A DNA stretch of 64,000 nucleotides from positions 243,008,177 through 243,072,176 of the forward strand of contig JALIGW010000002.1 in assembly GCA_023053685.1 (NCBI GenBank), given 5' to 3'. The notes beneath the pieces are model-generated. The model did no database searches. It was not told where the DNA came from and was given only the letters and a program-made list of their open reading frames with translations. Made by a program: the position numbers and the translations under genes. Source of the stretch: Diadophis punctatus similis (taxonomy: Eukaryota; Chordata; Lepidosauria; Squamata; Dipsadidae). Positions 22,136 through 32,896 of the stretch are shown here, piece by piece; within the stretch, counting starts at the first letter, position 1, and each line of letters starts with the position of its first letter.

Positions 22136-22703
22136 TGTTGTAAGGAAATATCCTTCTGGGTTCAGTTCCAAGTGGGGAAAAAGACACTGGATTCATGAAA
22201 GTTGCTTGGAAAGAAGGTTTAATGGTGGACAGGAGCACATGGCATGAGCCCCTGTACAGAAAAGGTAGCTTACATGGTTCCAGGTGTGAAAGAGAAAAGA
22301 GAAAGAGGAGATGCTGAGTTCCTTGTTTTATAGTCTGTTGGGTCCCACCTCTTAAATTTCCTGTTCCTGTATAGAAATGTATCCCATTGGCTCTCAGACC
22401 CCCCAGGGGCATGCTGGGGCAACTCTTGACTTTTGTCTAATCCAGCTTTGGCTGAATGAAAGGGCCTTGGGCAAATCCTATTGTGGTTTTATTATGCAGA
22501 AGACATTCAGGCCAGGTGAGGGGAATATGTGAGCTGGGCCCAGCCCCCAATGACCCATTGGCAAAGGGGTGGGGGTTTCCAAGAGGAGTCTTTTGTCTGT
22601 TTAAAGCATGTTTCCAGATGTGTTCCACAGAATATTTTCTACCTTTTAATATCTCCTAGGATATCTCATTTCCTAGGAGAGGGGTGGGTGCTAACTTCCT
22701 ACA
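22136..22703 (-). repeat. 3' LTR
   Basis: 568 bp, the same length as its partner. On the - strand it is preceded by the purine-rich tract at about 22704-22722. Confidence 0.9.
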
Positions 22704-23644
22704 ATCCCTCATTTTTTTTTCAAAACATGTGAGTGCAACACATGTTTTGACACAAGCTTCAAATTGATCGGGTCAGGGAGATTTTATGGGTGCTTTCCAT
22801 TTTCTCTGATGCAGAGGGGAAGACGTTGAAAGAGGCAGTTGAAAGAGGCAGCAGCAAGATTCCTTCAGTGGCTCCCAAAAGGAGAGCTTTCAATCATGAT
22901 GGTCAATGGCCAGGGCAAAAGTTCTGGAAATAAATTTACAGTATCCAATTTTCCATGCCAATTATGTTCAGATGTTTGATAACACTTTCAATGAGCTCCC
23001 AGACAGGTTTCAAGCACAGGCCCCACAATATTCCCACAGCCATGGTTTACCTTGAAATCACAGGCTGCCCATTTCCAAGGGATGGTTCTTGAATCTGCCC
23101 TAGCTCTTACTTTAGTGCATCTAGGATTTGTGAGTCCAAATTGAAGTTAGCCAGTGTGCAATCCAGGCTTTTCCTTTCTTTTTTTTTTTTTTTTAGAATG
23201 AGCCCTGGGACTCTTACTCCTGAGACCACCAGTGCAAAATACCCTGGTTTACTGGGCAGCAGTCAGGCCTTGGGTTTTCGAAGATCTTTTCTGCTAGCTC
23301 TTCAAGTGGGGAAATTGCCTGAGGGGACCTGTCCCCTTCCCCCATGGAATTAACAGGGAGATATGACTGCCTGGGCTTTAATGCCACAAAGCAGGAGTCA
23401 AAACAACAACAACAAAAAAACCAGCAAGCTAAAAGCAGCTTTGGGTGGAGGTAGGTGAAAACGGATAACCTCAGTCTAATTCTGAATGGCGTGTCTCTGT
23501 GTGTTTGTGTATGCAGCTACAAATTTACCTCCCACTAGACAGAAATCTAAAGTGTACAGAACTCACTGTGGCAACCACTCCCAATACAATTCTTACATGA
23601 GTACATTAAACTGATTACAATATAGATGAGACAAGAAAGAGAAA

Positions 23645-23889
23645 CTTTACAATGAATTTCAGTGAATGAAGCAAGAAAAGAAAGAAAACAAAGAAAAAAA
23701 CTTTACAATGAATTTCTGTGACTGAAGCAAAGAAAGAAAGAAAAGCTTTACAATGAATTTCTGTGACTGAAGCAAAGAAAGAAAGAAAAGCTTTACAATG
23801 AATTTCTGTGACTGAAGCAAAGAAAGAAAGAAAAACTTTACAATGAATTTCTGTGACTGAAGCAAAGAAAGAAAACTTTACAATGAAGT
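23645..23889. repeat. 45-bp minisatellite, about five units
   Basis: CTTTACAATGAA recurs at 23645, 23701, 23746, 23791, 23836 and 23876. Each unit contains TTTCTGTGACTGAAGCAAAG and GAAA runs. The central units are almost identical. Confidence 0.92.
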
Positions 23890-25719
23890 TCCCCCCTCCC
23901 CCCTAGTCTTTTCAGCTGTCTTCTGGGGATTGAAAATAGATGTTTGGTCTTTATTTGTCCATCTCAGGGTCCTTTCATTCATGTCTGCTGGGTGGCCTTA
24001 GGTTTTGGTGGTAAGGCTGGTCAGTCAGGCTTGGAAAGATCTGCTCCACTCTGATTGCTGTGATGACTAGAGGACTAGATTCAAACCCAATTCTGGCTCA
24101 AATGGATGGAATGTCTTTACTGGAGGCAGTGTCTGAGCCCATTTGCTCTGCTTCCATAGGCTTCAGGATCATGTGTGCAGGGCTGAAAGACATAAGAACA
24201 GGGTCCCTTCCCCCTTTTGCTGGTAATTCTACCACGAGAGGCATTGCAAAAGGATTAGAGATTTGGGGGGGTAGATAGCTTGTAGGCAGGGTTTGAGGAA
24301 AACAAACAACACATCAGTATCGCAGTTAAATCAATTATAACAAAATGGAGACATCATCGGGGGGGAAAAATGAACAGACATTTCCATCTTAGCAGAGAAT
24401 TGGCATCCATTAAACATCACAGAAGAGCAATATTAAAACTGTTTGCATGTACATACAGTAAATGTAAGAATGAAATTTTCCTGTAAATTAACTTAAAACA
24501 TTGTCCCTTAAATTTGGGCTTTTCTTAAAAACACAGAGAGGAATAGGAAAATTGAACTCTGTTCCTTGTCCCAGACCAGGTTGGCCAGACCTAACTGGGC
24601 AAAGACATTTTCCTTTCTTTTCAGTGCTTTTAATTTTTTTCTAACAATTTGAAATTCATATCTCTAGGAAACAGAGACATTTTACAGTTGCAATTACTCG
24701 AGTGCGCACAAGACAAGACAAAGACGTACACAGACACAAAAACAGGGACAAAGAGGATGACAGGACACACACACAAGTCCTTCCTGCCATAAATCTCAGT
24801 TAAATTAGGGAAGGCACAAATCTTAACAAACAAACCACGTGGTTACATATAAGAGAGAGAGAAGAAAAGAGAGAGAGACAAACAAACAAACATCTCAACA
24901 TTTTTCCTTTTCTGTTTTCTTAAGTACCTTTATTTAGCCAAATTGGCTGTTTTGTTTTGTTTTGTTTCTCTGTGTCATCCCTCAGCAAAGCCCATTTTCT
25001 ACACAAGTTTCCTGCTTTTACTTTTGCACATTCCTGTCATACAGACATATTCCTGGCGTCCCAGGTTCCAAGCCCACACACGGGTCTCTGCCACCCTCGA
25101 ACTAGAGCTTCCCGTGATCCTTTAAATGTAAGGTTCACTTTGGCTTAGCTAGTGGCACGCTCAACAGTTTCAGAGAAAAAAAACTCTGGGAAGGACTTCC
25201 GATTCCCTCATAGAAGTAAGGCCCCCTTCCTGTAGGGAATCTCCTTAGGTTTATCAGATCCAAAAAGGGGATCTGCGAGGACTAGCCGCCCCTATACAGC
25301 TAGTACTAGGACCTCCACTCTCACGGGCTTCACATTGTAGAACCGAAAAATTCTGGGGTTTGCTTTTGGGATGTGCACATAAAAACAACAACAACAAAAT
25401 TTGCTTTCCCACCCTTCAATCATATATACACACACACACACACACACACAGACAGACATTCTTCCTCCTTCCCTAACAGAAGGTCCTGTGCTCTGTAAAC
25501 GCTAAACAGAACTTACACAAATCAAAACAGAGAAAGAGAAGACATTGACACATAGGCTGGTAGATGAGAAAGAAACTCTATACTACCAAATGAGGATAAA
25601 CAAAAATAATTCAATATTATGAAAAGCTGTATGAGCAAGAAGTTTCAGAAAATAAAATTAAAGAATATTTGAAAAAAATGGAATTGCCTAAAGTACCAGA
25701 AAAGGACAAAAACTATTAA

Positions 25720-26060
25720 ATGAATGAATATCAATGATGGAATTATCAGAAGCAGATCAAGAGACAAAAGAACAACCAAACACCAGGACCAGGTGGGCCA
25801 GTGGCAGAATTTTACAAAGATTTTACATAATGAGGTGTTGATTGATGTAAAGGTACCACATTCCTGAATGGGAGCAAATATTACTTTGATTCCAAAATAA
25901 GATTCAGATTTAATGCAGATAAAACTATAGGCCCATCTCTTCACTGAATGCTGACTATAAAATATATACTTCAATAATGGCAGCAAACTAAAAGGTTCCT
26001 AAATGAATTTATACATTCAGCTCTCTTAAGCTTTTTTCTAAGAGACAGATTAAAAATAAA
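25720..26060 (+). mobile_element. Decayed L1 ORF2 fragment inside the LTR element
   Basis: After frame corrections the + strand gives the L1 reverse-transcriptase patterns NYRPIS-like, SLNADYKI and FLNEFIH, matching the better-preserved L1 at 38080-38220. Many stops and shifts show that it is far older than the surrounding LTRs. Confidence 0.65.
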
Positions 26061-26469
26061 ATGAGAATGATTTTAAATACATAAAAAAGGGCACAAGAAA
26101 GGGATGCTATTCATTTTGATACTGGAAGTGCTAAATATAAATATTATGGCAGACACAGAAATTAAAGGCATGGAAACTTGAAAACTAATTTTGCACCAAG
26201 TGAGAAATAAAATAGGTTAATAACCAACCAAGACGAAGTTGTAGAAGGATTTAAAACTGCATCATTAACATAATACCAATCAGAAAAAAAAACAGAAATC
26301 CAAGAAACCAGCATGGCTGCACAAAGACCTCACTGACAAATTGAATGAATGAAGGACAGATACAAAAATGGAAAAGAGGGACACGTAACTAAGGCAGAAT
26401 ATCAGCAGATAGCAAGAATCTGTAAAGAAAAATCAGGAAACAAAAGCCTTGAATGAACAACGACTTGCA

Positions 26470-26950
26470 ACAAAGGTGAAAGATAATATAAAAGATTCTT
26501 CCAATACATAAAAAAACAAGAAAAAAAATCAAGGAAACAGTTGGACCACTAAGGAGAGAAGGCAACACAGAGAAAGCCATGACTTGCTTAACTCATTCTT
26601 TGCATGTCTTCTTGCAAAAAGAAATGCAACCCAACTAACCAGAAATATAACTGGAAAGGAAAAATAAAACAGACTGTAAACTAAAGTTAAAATAAGCAAA
26701 GACAGTAAGAGAACACCAGGTCCCAGAGTCCTAAAGGAGCTGGTAAATAAAATCTCAGAACCACTGCACATCTTAAAAAAAAATCTTGGGACACGGGGAC
26801 CACCTGAGAAACTGGGAAAAAGCTAATGTGGTTCCCATCTTCAAAAAGAAAAAGAAAAAAAAAACAACTAGACCCTGAGCCCTATCTAATGCAAAGAAAA
26901 GTAAAATCCTACACCTAGGTAAGGAAAACCAAAAATATAGATAACTATTA
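26470..26950 (+). mobile_element. Decayed CR1 ORF2 fragments inside the LTR element
   Basis: Broken + strand frames resemble CR1: LNSFFACLLAKR (about 26585), ANVVPIFKK (about 26823) and KSKILHLGKEN (about 26900), in the right order for CR1 but with the intervening parts deleted. Confidence 0.6.
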
Positions 26951-27419
26951 TAAATTGGTGCAACAAATTAAAACAGATTTGGAGAAGTGGAAAAGAACCA
27001 CCATAAAATGAGTATCCTGCAATGGCTAGCAGACAAAACAGGGCTGGGGGGGGGAGAAGGGGGGGAAGGAAATATCAAAGGATTTAGGAAGATACATTAA
27101 CTTGGTTAAACAAAAAGCATGATTATTTTTTCCCTAAAATGATTTGTACCCAGACAACACACTATTCAATTGAAATTGGAATTTACATATGCCATAAAGT
27201 AAAATTAAAAAGCAAAAATTACCCCCACACACACATACACACATGCAAACACACATTTCCCAGTTTTCTATGATTTAAAATAAAATTTAGAGGTAGGTAC
27301 TCACCTTCTTTCCAAGCAGCCCTTGAATTGAAACTCAAAACCCCTTTAAAACCTAATTTCCAATGGCCCAGGTCAAATAAATTTATTTAGGCCAGGATCA
27401 TTGGAGAGGTTAGCTTGGA

Positions 27420-27437
27420 ATCCCATCTGGCTCGCCA
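27420..27437 (-). other. Primer-binding site, tRNA-Arg-like
   Basis: Two bases inside the 5' LTR the - strand reads TGGCGAGCCAGATGGGAT. The first 11 bases fit the 3' end complement of a vertebrate tRNA-Arg(ACG) as I recall it; the remainder diverges. Placement and the leading TGG are right for a primer site. Confidence 0.6.
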
Positions 27438-27439
27438 AT

Positions 27440-28007
27440 TGTTGTAAGGAAATATCCTTCTGGGTTCAGTTCCAAGTGGGGAAAAAGACACTGGATTCAT
27501 GAAAGTTGCTTGGAAAGAAGGTTTAATGGTAGACAGGAGCACATGGCATGAGCCCCTGTACAGAAAAGGTAGCTTACATGGTTCCAGGTGTGAAAGAGAA
27601 AAGAGAAAGAGGAGATGCTGAGTTCCTTGTTTTATAGTCTGTTGGGTCCCACCTCTTAAATTTCCTGTTCCTGTATAGAAATGTATCCCATTGGCTCTCA
27701 GACCCCCTAAGGGCATGCTGGGGCAACTCTTGGCTTTTGTCTAATCCAGCTTTGGCTGAATGAAAGGGCCTTGGGCAAATCTTATTGTGGTTTTATTATG
27801 CAGAAGTCATTCAGGCCAGGTGAGGGGAATATGTGAGCTGGGCCCAGCCCCCAATGACCCATTGGCAAAGGGGTGGGGGTTTCTAAGAGGAGTCTTTTGT
27901 CTGTTTAAAGCATGTTTCCAGATGTGTTCCACAGAATATTTTCTACCTTTTAATATCTCCTAGGATATCTCATTTCCTAGGAGAGGGGTGGGTGCTAACT
28001 TCCTACA
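27440..28007 (-). promoter_or_regulatory. 5' LTR (promoter and polyadenylation signals)
   Basis: On the - strand it contains ACTATAAAACAAGG (TATA box), then about 130 bases later ATTAAA, the usual U3-R-U5 order. Both motifs are present in each LTR. Confidence 0.8.
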
Positions 28008-28174
28008 GAGTGAAGGAGTAAGAAAGTAGGAGGAGATGATGGAGATAGAGAGGGGGAGTACAATGGAAAAAAAAGCAGAATAGACTGATGATTGATGATA
28101 TAAGCGTATGGATAAGATTTTCAAATGATGGAGTATAAATGTAAAATTGTGTATTTTATTGTAATAGTTTAAGG

Positions 28175-28309
28175 CAGTGTTTCTCAACCTTGGCAGTTTG
28201 AAGATGTGTGGACTTCAACTCCCAGAATTCCCCAGCCAGTGTTGCTGGCTGGGGAATTCTGGGAGTTGAAGTCCACACATCTTCAAACTGCCAAGGTTGA
28301 GAAACACTG
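28175..28309. mobile_element. hAT-type MITE, perfect 65-bp palindrome
   Basis: Two 65-bp arms are exact reverse complements around a 5-base loop (TGTTG). Each outer end begins CAGTGTTTCTCAACCTTGGC. The 8-bp duplication GTTTAAGG flanks it (28167-28174 and 28310-28317). A truncated relative lies at 29863-29935. Confidence 0.93.
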
Positions 28310-28417
28310 GTTTAAGGTATATGTTCATTGATATGTAAAAGTGGTGGAGGAAAAAATAAAAAACTTTTTGGAAAAAAAAACCACCACAAGATACAAAATA
28401 TGTTAACCAAAGCCTCA

Positions 28418-28790
28418 TGTTCTGCCCGCCTGGCCATTTCTGACAGGATTTGGCTCCTTTTGAAGCCGCCTCCAATCTCTGCCGAGCCTCCAGAGAAACT
28501 CTTCTTGAAGGAAACTAGTTCGAATCCTCCAAAGACAGTTTTCTCCACCTCCGCAGACGGTTCCTGGACAGGAAAGAGGATGGGAGAAGCTGCCACCGTT
28601 GGGGACGACGCCGCTTTTCTCCAACAGGGAGCCTTTCCTGCTACTCCCAAGCCCATCATCCCTTACTCTACCCCCACCCCCGTCCCCAACCGCCCTCAAT
28701 TAGGCTCCACTTCCCCGTCCTTTCAGCGAATCCTGAAAGGACATAGTCCACCAGGGAGCGCTCTCCGCTTCTGGAAAGGGAACTGAGCAT
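28418..28790. other. Region upstream of the CpG island, no gene recognised
   Basis: Moderately GC-rich with open frames on both strands but no recognisable protein. It ends with GAGCATGCGCTGC, an NRF1-like motif, just before the CpG island, so it is probably proximal promoter DNA of the zinc-finger locus. Confidence 0.45.
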
Positions 28791-29110
28791 GCGCTGCTCT
28801 GTTCCACTAGCGGGGGGGGGGGGCGAGCGCGTGCGTCCGAAGGGGTTGGAGGCGCGTCTGCCCTTTCTTTCCCTCCCACTCCCGCGCTGTGAGTGAGAGG
28901 CGGGGCCTGTGCGGGACGCCCAAAGGCTGCTGGGAAACGTTGGCGGAGGCGCGGATCCCGACGTGACTCCCGAGTTCCGTGAGTGGCGGTGCAAAGGGGT
29001 CCCGCGCTGGAGGGTTGCCTGGAGGAGGGGCCAAGTCTTCCTCCGGGGTAGGAGTCCTGGGTCCCATGTTCCCCTGCCGCCCTTTCCTATGGAGGCGGCA
29101 GCGGGGGAAG
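28791..29110 (+). promoter_or_regulatory. CpG island, likely promoter and first exon of the zinc-finger locus
   Basis: A 300-bp block dense in CpG contains GAGGCGGGGCCTGT (an Sp1-type GC box) and GGAGGCGCGGATCCCGACG, and then TTCC/GTGAGT at 28978-28979, a plausible splice donor of a non-coding first exon. The next recognisable gene downstream on the + strand is the SCAN-KRAB-zinc-finger locus. The link between the two is inferred from order and orientation only. Confidence 0.55.
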
Positions 29111-29250
29111 CAAAGGTGAGAAATGGGGGTCGCCCGAAGGGAGAAGCAGTTTCCCCACCATTTCCTTTGGCGCCTATGCGTGGAGGAGGCAGGCTGGATT
29201 TCCTCCTGCTGGCTCTGGGTGCAAGGACGGACTGGAACTGGGGTGCTGCT

Positions 29251-29413
29251 TCCCAGCCTTTCCCCACGACCGCAAAGGGGCTCTTCCCGCAGAAAAAAAA
29301 GGGGGGGAACGTTGCAGGGACGAAGGTGCAGAAGTCGGGCTGAGTTGCAGCATTCGCACTGTGTGCCCGATGAGAGCGACGTTTCGCAATCTTTAAAGTC
29401 TGGGAGTTGGCCG
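29251..29413. repeat. Segment duplicated at 32198-32360
   Basis: The blocks CTTCCCAGCCTTTC, AAGGGGCTCT, CCCGCAGAAAA, GTTGCAGGGACG, GAGTTGCAGCATTC or GAGATGCAGCATTC, and CTGTGTGCCCGATGAG occur in the same order at both places, same strand, 2.9 kb apart. Confidence 0.85.
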
Positions 29414-29429
29414 GGGTGCTGCTATTGGA

Positions 29430-29590
29430 AGCATAATGATGGTGCATAAGCGCACCATCGTGCCTACCGTCCCAGTCCTTCTGTCCAATTGTCCAAATTT
29501 ACCTATACATACTTTGCTTTTGTTTATGTTTATATCATACCTGTTATCTTGTACACGTGTTGACAAAATAAATAAATATAAATAAAATAA
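29430..29590 (+). mobile_element. 3' end of a second CR1-superfamily LINE
   Basis: GCGCACCATCGTGCCTACCG and CTGTTATCTTGTACACGTGT followed by AAATAAAT match, on the + strand, the LINE at 42580-43370. Confidence 0.8.
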
Positions 29591-29862
29591 AATCCACCTG
29601 GTTCAGTTCCAAGCTGGGAGAAAGACGCTGGGAACAACATGGAGGCAGATTGGAGAGATGGTTTATTGAGGAACAGAACCACACACACACAAAAAAAAGC
29701 TGCAATTCTGGGTCAGCTGAACAGTTAGATGAGTGCCAAGATACAGGCCCTGAAATGCTGCTGGGGTAGGTTGGGGTTGTGCAGTGCTTGCAATGCCCTT
29801 AGGAAATTGTGCAATGCTGTGAGCTCTGCCTTCTGCTAAATGGGTTAATCTTATGACCTAAA

Positions 29863-29935
29863 TCAGTGTTTCTCAACCTTGGCAACTTGAAGATATCTGG
29901 ACTTCAACTCCCAGAATTCCCCAGCCAGCGGGGAA
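29863..29935. mobile_element. Truncated hAT palindromic MITE
   Basis: This is the left arm of the element at 28175 (CAGTGTTTCTCAACCTTGGC through CCCCAGCCAGC). The right arm is missing where a LINE begins. Confidence 0.75.
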
Positions 29936-30456
29936 TTGCTACCAACCTGCCTTCCATTGAGGACCTGTATACTGCATGAGTCAAAAAGAGGGCTGTGAAA
30001 ATATTTACAGACCCTTCGCATCCTGGACATAAATTGTTTCAACTCCTACCCTCAAAACGACGCTGTAGAGCACTGCACACCAAGACAACTAGACACAGGA
30101 AGAGTTTTTTCCCCAACGCCATCACTCTGCTAAACAAATAATTCCCTCAACACTGTCAATCTATTCACTAAGGCTGCATTACTATTACTATTAGTCTTCT
30201 CATCGTTCCTATCACCCATCTCCTCCCACTTATGACTGTATGACTGTAACTTGTTGCTTGTATCCTTACAATTTATATCAATATTGTTTCCTGATTGCTT
30301 ATTTGTACCCTATGACAGTCATTAAGTGTTGTACCTCATGATTCTTGACAAATGTATCTTTTCTTTTATGTACACTGAGAGCATATGCACCAAAGACAAA
30401 TTCCTTGGGTGTCCAATCACACTTGGCCAATAAAGAATTCTATTCTATTCTATTCT
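29936..30456 (+). mobile_element. CR1/Rex1-like LINE 3' end (+)
   Basis: It matches the longer copy at 55560-56356: AACCTGCCTTCCATTGAGG, then the GAGCATATGCACCAAAGAC and GGCCAATAAAGAATTCTATT terminus with a few TTCTA units. It abuts an inverted copy. Confidence 0.85.
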
Positions 30457-30898
30457 AATAGAATTCTTTATTGGCCAGGTGTGATTGGACACCCAAGGAA
30501 TTTGTCTTTGGAGTATATGCTCTCAGTGTACATAAGGAGAATAAAATACATTCATCAAGAATAAAAAGATACAACACTTAGTGATAGTCAAGATTACTAA
30601 TAAGCTATCAAATCGTATTAGGTAACAAATAAAAACAATGTAAATTGAAAGATAAAAGCAACATGGTTATAGTAGTAAGTTGGAAGAGATAGATACTAGT
30701 AAGGAAGAGAAGAATAATAGTAATAGTCTTAGTAAATTTTTTGGCAGTGTTGTGGGAATTAATTGTTAAGCAGAGTGATGGCATTCGGGGGGAAAACTGT
30801 TCTTGTGTCTTGTTGTTCTGGTGTGCAGTGTCCAGAATGTGAGGGGTCTGTAGATATTTTCACAGCCCTCTTTTTGACTAGTGCAGTATACAGATCCT
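30450..30898 (-). mobile_element. CR1/Rex1-like LINE 3' end (-), tail to tail with its neighbour
   Basis: This is the same LINE family in reverse orientation, sharing the TTCTA/TAGAA junction with the + copy. It ends near 30898 at CAGTATACAG. Confidence 0.85.
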
Positions 30899-30946
30899 TA
30901 TCCCATCACCCTGCAGCTGAAGGTCTTCTGTTTTATAGATAGGCTG

Positions 30947-31287
30947 TATTAAAGTTTGTTGCAAAAAAATCAAAACCAGAAGCATACATGGATGACTGAT
31001 TCAGTTGGATTCATAAACTTCTTTATAAACGTAGTAACAGATGAATTAGCAGATTATTTCTTCAAGTAAACACAAGCAGGAATTAGTTTCATTTCAGCAG
31101 AGCAGACAAGCACAGAGAGTAGAGTGGACAAGAGAGCAGAGTGGACTGAGCCACGCCCAGCCTTAAGCTTAAGTTCCAGTTTCAATTCTCAGAAGTGGTT
31201 CGCTCCCATTGGCTGACTTAGTTGCCATGCCTATTCATTGGCTGACCTTGTTACCATTGGCTCTCCCAGTTCATGAATATCTTGACA
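30947..31287 (-). mobile_element. Solo LTR, copy 1
   Basis: It is similar over its length to the solo LTR at 31753 (TTTGTTGCA, CAGCAGAGCAGACAAG or GCAGAG relatives, CCATTGGCTCTCCCAGTTCA). A 5-bp duplication GGCTG flanks it (30942-30946 and 31288-31292). The outer TG has mutated. Confidence 0.8.
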
Positions 31288-31340
31288 GGCTGTCCCAATC
31301 TTTCTTAATGGGCACAAAATATCTGCTGGGGGCTATTAGG

Positions 31341-31571
31341 AGCCGAGATGGTGCAGTGGTTAAAAGCAGCACTGCAACCTACTTCAGTGACTGCTAGTTC
31401 AGCAGTTCAGCTGTTCTAATCTCACCAGGCTCAAGGTTGACTCAGCCTTCCATCCTTCTGAGTTCGGTAAAATGAGAACCCAGATTGTTGGGGGCAATAT
31501 GCTGAACTCTGTAAACCGCTTAGAGAGGGCTGTAAAGCACTGTGAAGTGGTATATAAGTCTAAGTGCTATT
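31341..31571 (+). mobile_element. Sauria-type tRNA-derived SINE
   Basis: Starts GAGCCGAGATGGTGCAGTGG and contains the shared SINE body, ending TATATAAGTCTAAGTGCTAT. Confidence 0.88.
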
Positions 31572-31752
31572 AAGAAAGACTGAGTCTGCTTTCTGTCTTC
31601 AAGAGTGTTTGAAGGAAAATCCATCTGTTTCGGTTCCAAGCTGGGAGAAAGAGGCTGGAAACAACATGGAGGCTGATTGGGGAAATATAATAATCCGCCT
31701 TTTTTTATTCTTCTGAAGTGGGGGGGGGGGAGAACTTCCAACAAGAGCATGT

Positions 31753-32105
31753 TGTCAGAGTTTGTTGCAGAAAATTAAATCCAGGAAGCACACAGAGGCA
31801 GACTGATGCAGCAGGATTGATTTAAATAAGAAACTTATTTATATACAAGAATAACAGATGAGCATTTACAATACCAGTAGCAGAGTTCTTCTTTAATGTA
31901 GCAGCAGTTACAGGCAAACACACAGGCAGGAGAGAACAGTTAGTTTCATTTCAGAGTTCAGAGTGGACTGAGTCACGCCCAGTGTTCTAGCTTCAGTTTT
32001 GATTCTCTGCACAGACTCATTTGTGTTTAGTTCCCATAGTTGCTATGCTTATTCATTGGCTCACCTTGTTACCATTGGCTCTCCCAGTTCATGAATAATC
32101 TGACA
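31753..32105 (-). mobile_element. Solo LTR, copy 2
   Basis: 353 bp, bounded by TGTCAGA and TCTGACA and flanked by a 5-bp duplication CATGT (31748-31752 and 32106-32110). There is no internal region. The orientation is uncertain; the CCAATG-type boxes read better on the - strand. Confidence 0.85.
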
Positions 32106-32197
32106 CATGTTTCTACATTTCTCCTTTAGGGGAAATATTCTATTCTGCCACTTCAATATTACCAGAAATATTTCATTTTTAGAGGAGGGGGCTTCCC

Positions 32198-32360
32198 ATA
32201 CTGCTTCCCAGCCTTTCTCCATGATCGCGAAGGGGCTCTGCCCGCAGAAAAGAAGGGAGGTGTTGCAGGGACGGAGATGCAAGTGGGGCTGAGATGCAGC
32301 ATTCACACTGTGTGCCCGATGAGGCTGGTGTTTCTTAAAATGCTTTAAAGTCTGGGAATT
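32198..32360. repeat. Second copy of the 29251-29413 segment
   Basis: Fewer CpGs than the copy next to the CpG island, as expected if this copy has been methylated and decayed. Confidence 0.8.
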
Positions 32361-32422
32361 GAAGTCCACATGTCTTAATTCAAGGATGAATGTTGTTTAG
32401 TCTTGGCTCTTGGCTCTTCCAG

Positions 32423-32660
32423 CAGGCGGGGTGAAAGTGAGACCAATCAGACTATATTTGGGTCTCCCCCCTTGGTTATGAATGTCTGATATTTTTTAAC
32501 TTTTATACTTTTTAATTACATGTTTTTATATGTAATAATGATTTGAAATGCTGTCAGCCGCCCAGAGTCCCTCGGGAGTTGGGCGGCATACAAATCTATT
32601 AAATTAAATTAAATTAAATTAAATTAAATTAAATTAAATTAAATTAAATTAAATTAAATT
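32423..32660 (+). mobile_element. L2 LINE 3' end with a (TAAAT)n array
   Basis: Matches the L2 terminus at 5700-5880 on the opposite strand (GGCGGGGTGAAAGTGAGACC to GGGAGTTGGGCGGCATACAA), then about 12 pentamer units. Confidence 0.9.
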
Positions 32661-32896
32661 AGTGGTTAAGTCCACAAGTCTTCTCATTCTTTGAATTTAT
32701 TTTCTTTTCCATCAAAGATGCAGAAACTAGAGTCATCTCGACAAACTTCCTAACAACAAAGAGTTAACTTTTGGGTGGAGAGGCCTGGATAACCTTTGTT
32801 GTCAACCCTGCAGCTACCGGAATAATCCTATGAATTGAAAGGTGTCCACAAGATTCCTCAGATCTATTTGGAATTTCCTTAAAGGACAGACAGACG

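Larger units (their letters stand above)
22136..28007 (-). mobile_element. LTR retrotransposon or ERV-like element without coding capacity
   Basis: Two 568-bp direct repeats (22136-22703 and 27440-28007) start TG and end CA and are flanked by a perfect 4-bp duplication GAGT (22132-22135 and 28008-28011). The transcript reads on the - strand: the LTR there has ACTATAAAACAAGG as a TATA box and ATTAAA downstream. A tRNA primer site follows the 5' LTR, and a purine tract ending AATGAGGGAT precedes the 3' LTR. By eye the LTRs differ at about 7 positions (about 1.2%), so insertion is recent. The 4.7-kb interior has no gag, pol or env frame that I can recognise; instead it contains a minisatellite and decayed L1 and CR1 pieces on the opposite strand. 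Confidence 0.9.
21690..28380 (+). mobile_element. L1 3' region split by an LTR element and a hAT palindrome
   Basis: Purine-rich and AT-rich L1 3' UTR sequence up to 22135 continues at 28012. It ends at about 28380 in the same terminus as the L1 tail at 1-125. The LTR element (22136-28007) and the hAT palindrome (28175-28309) are inserted in it, each with its target duplication. Confidence 0.65.

Noticed and set aside
23645..23889. CRISPR array
   Set aside because: Units are directly adjacent with no unique spacers, and the genome is vertebrate.
24838..25560. A gene in the central LTR interior
   Set aside because: Only short frames, a CA repeat and low-complexity sequence are present.
22704..27439. 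Hidden gag-pol in the LTR element interior
   Set aside because: No frame on the - strand shows protease, reverse transcriptase or integrase motifs, and the recognisable reverse transcriptase pieces belong to L1 and CR1 on the other strand.
28668..29447. Long open frames on both strands in the CpG island
   Set aside because: GC-rich DNA has few stop codons by chance; the translations are Arg/Pro-rich with no recognisable domain.
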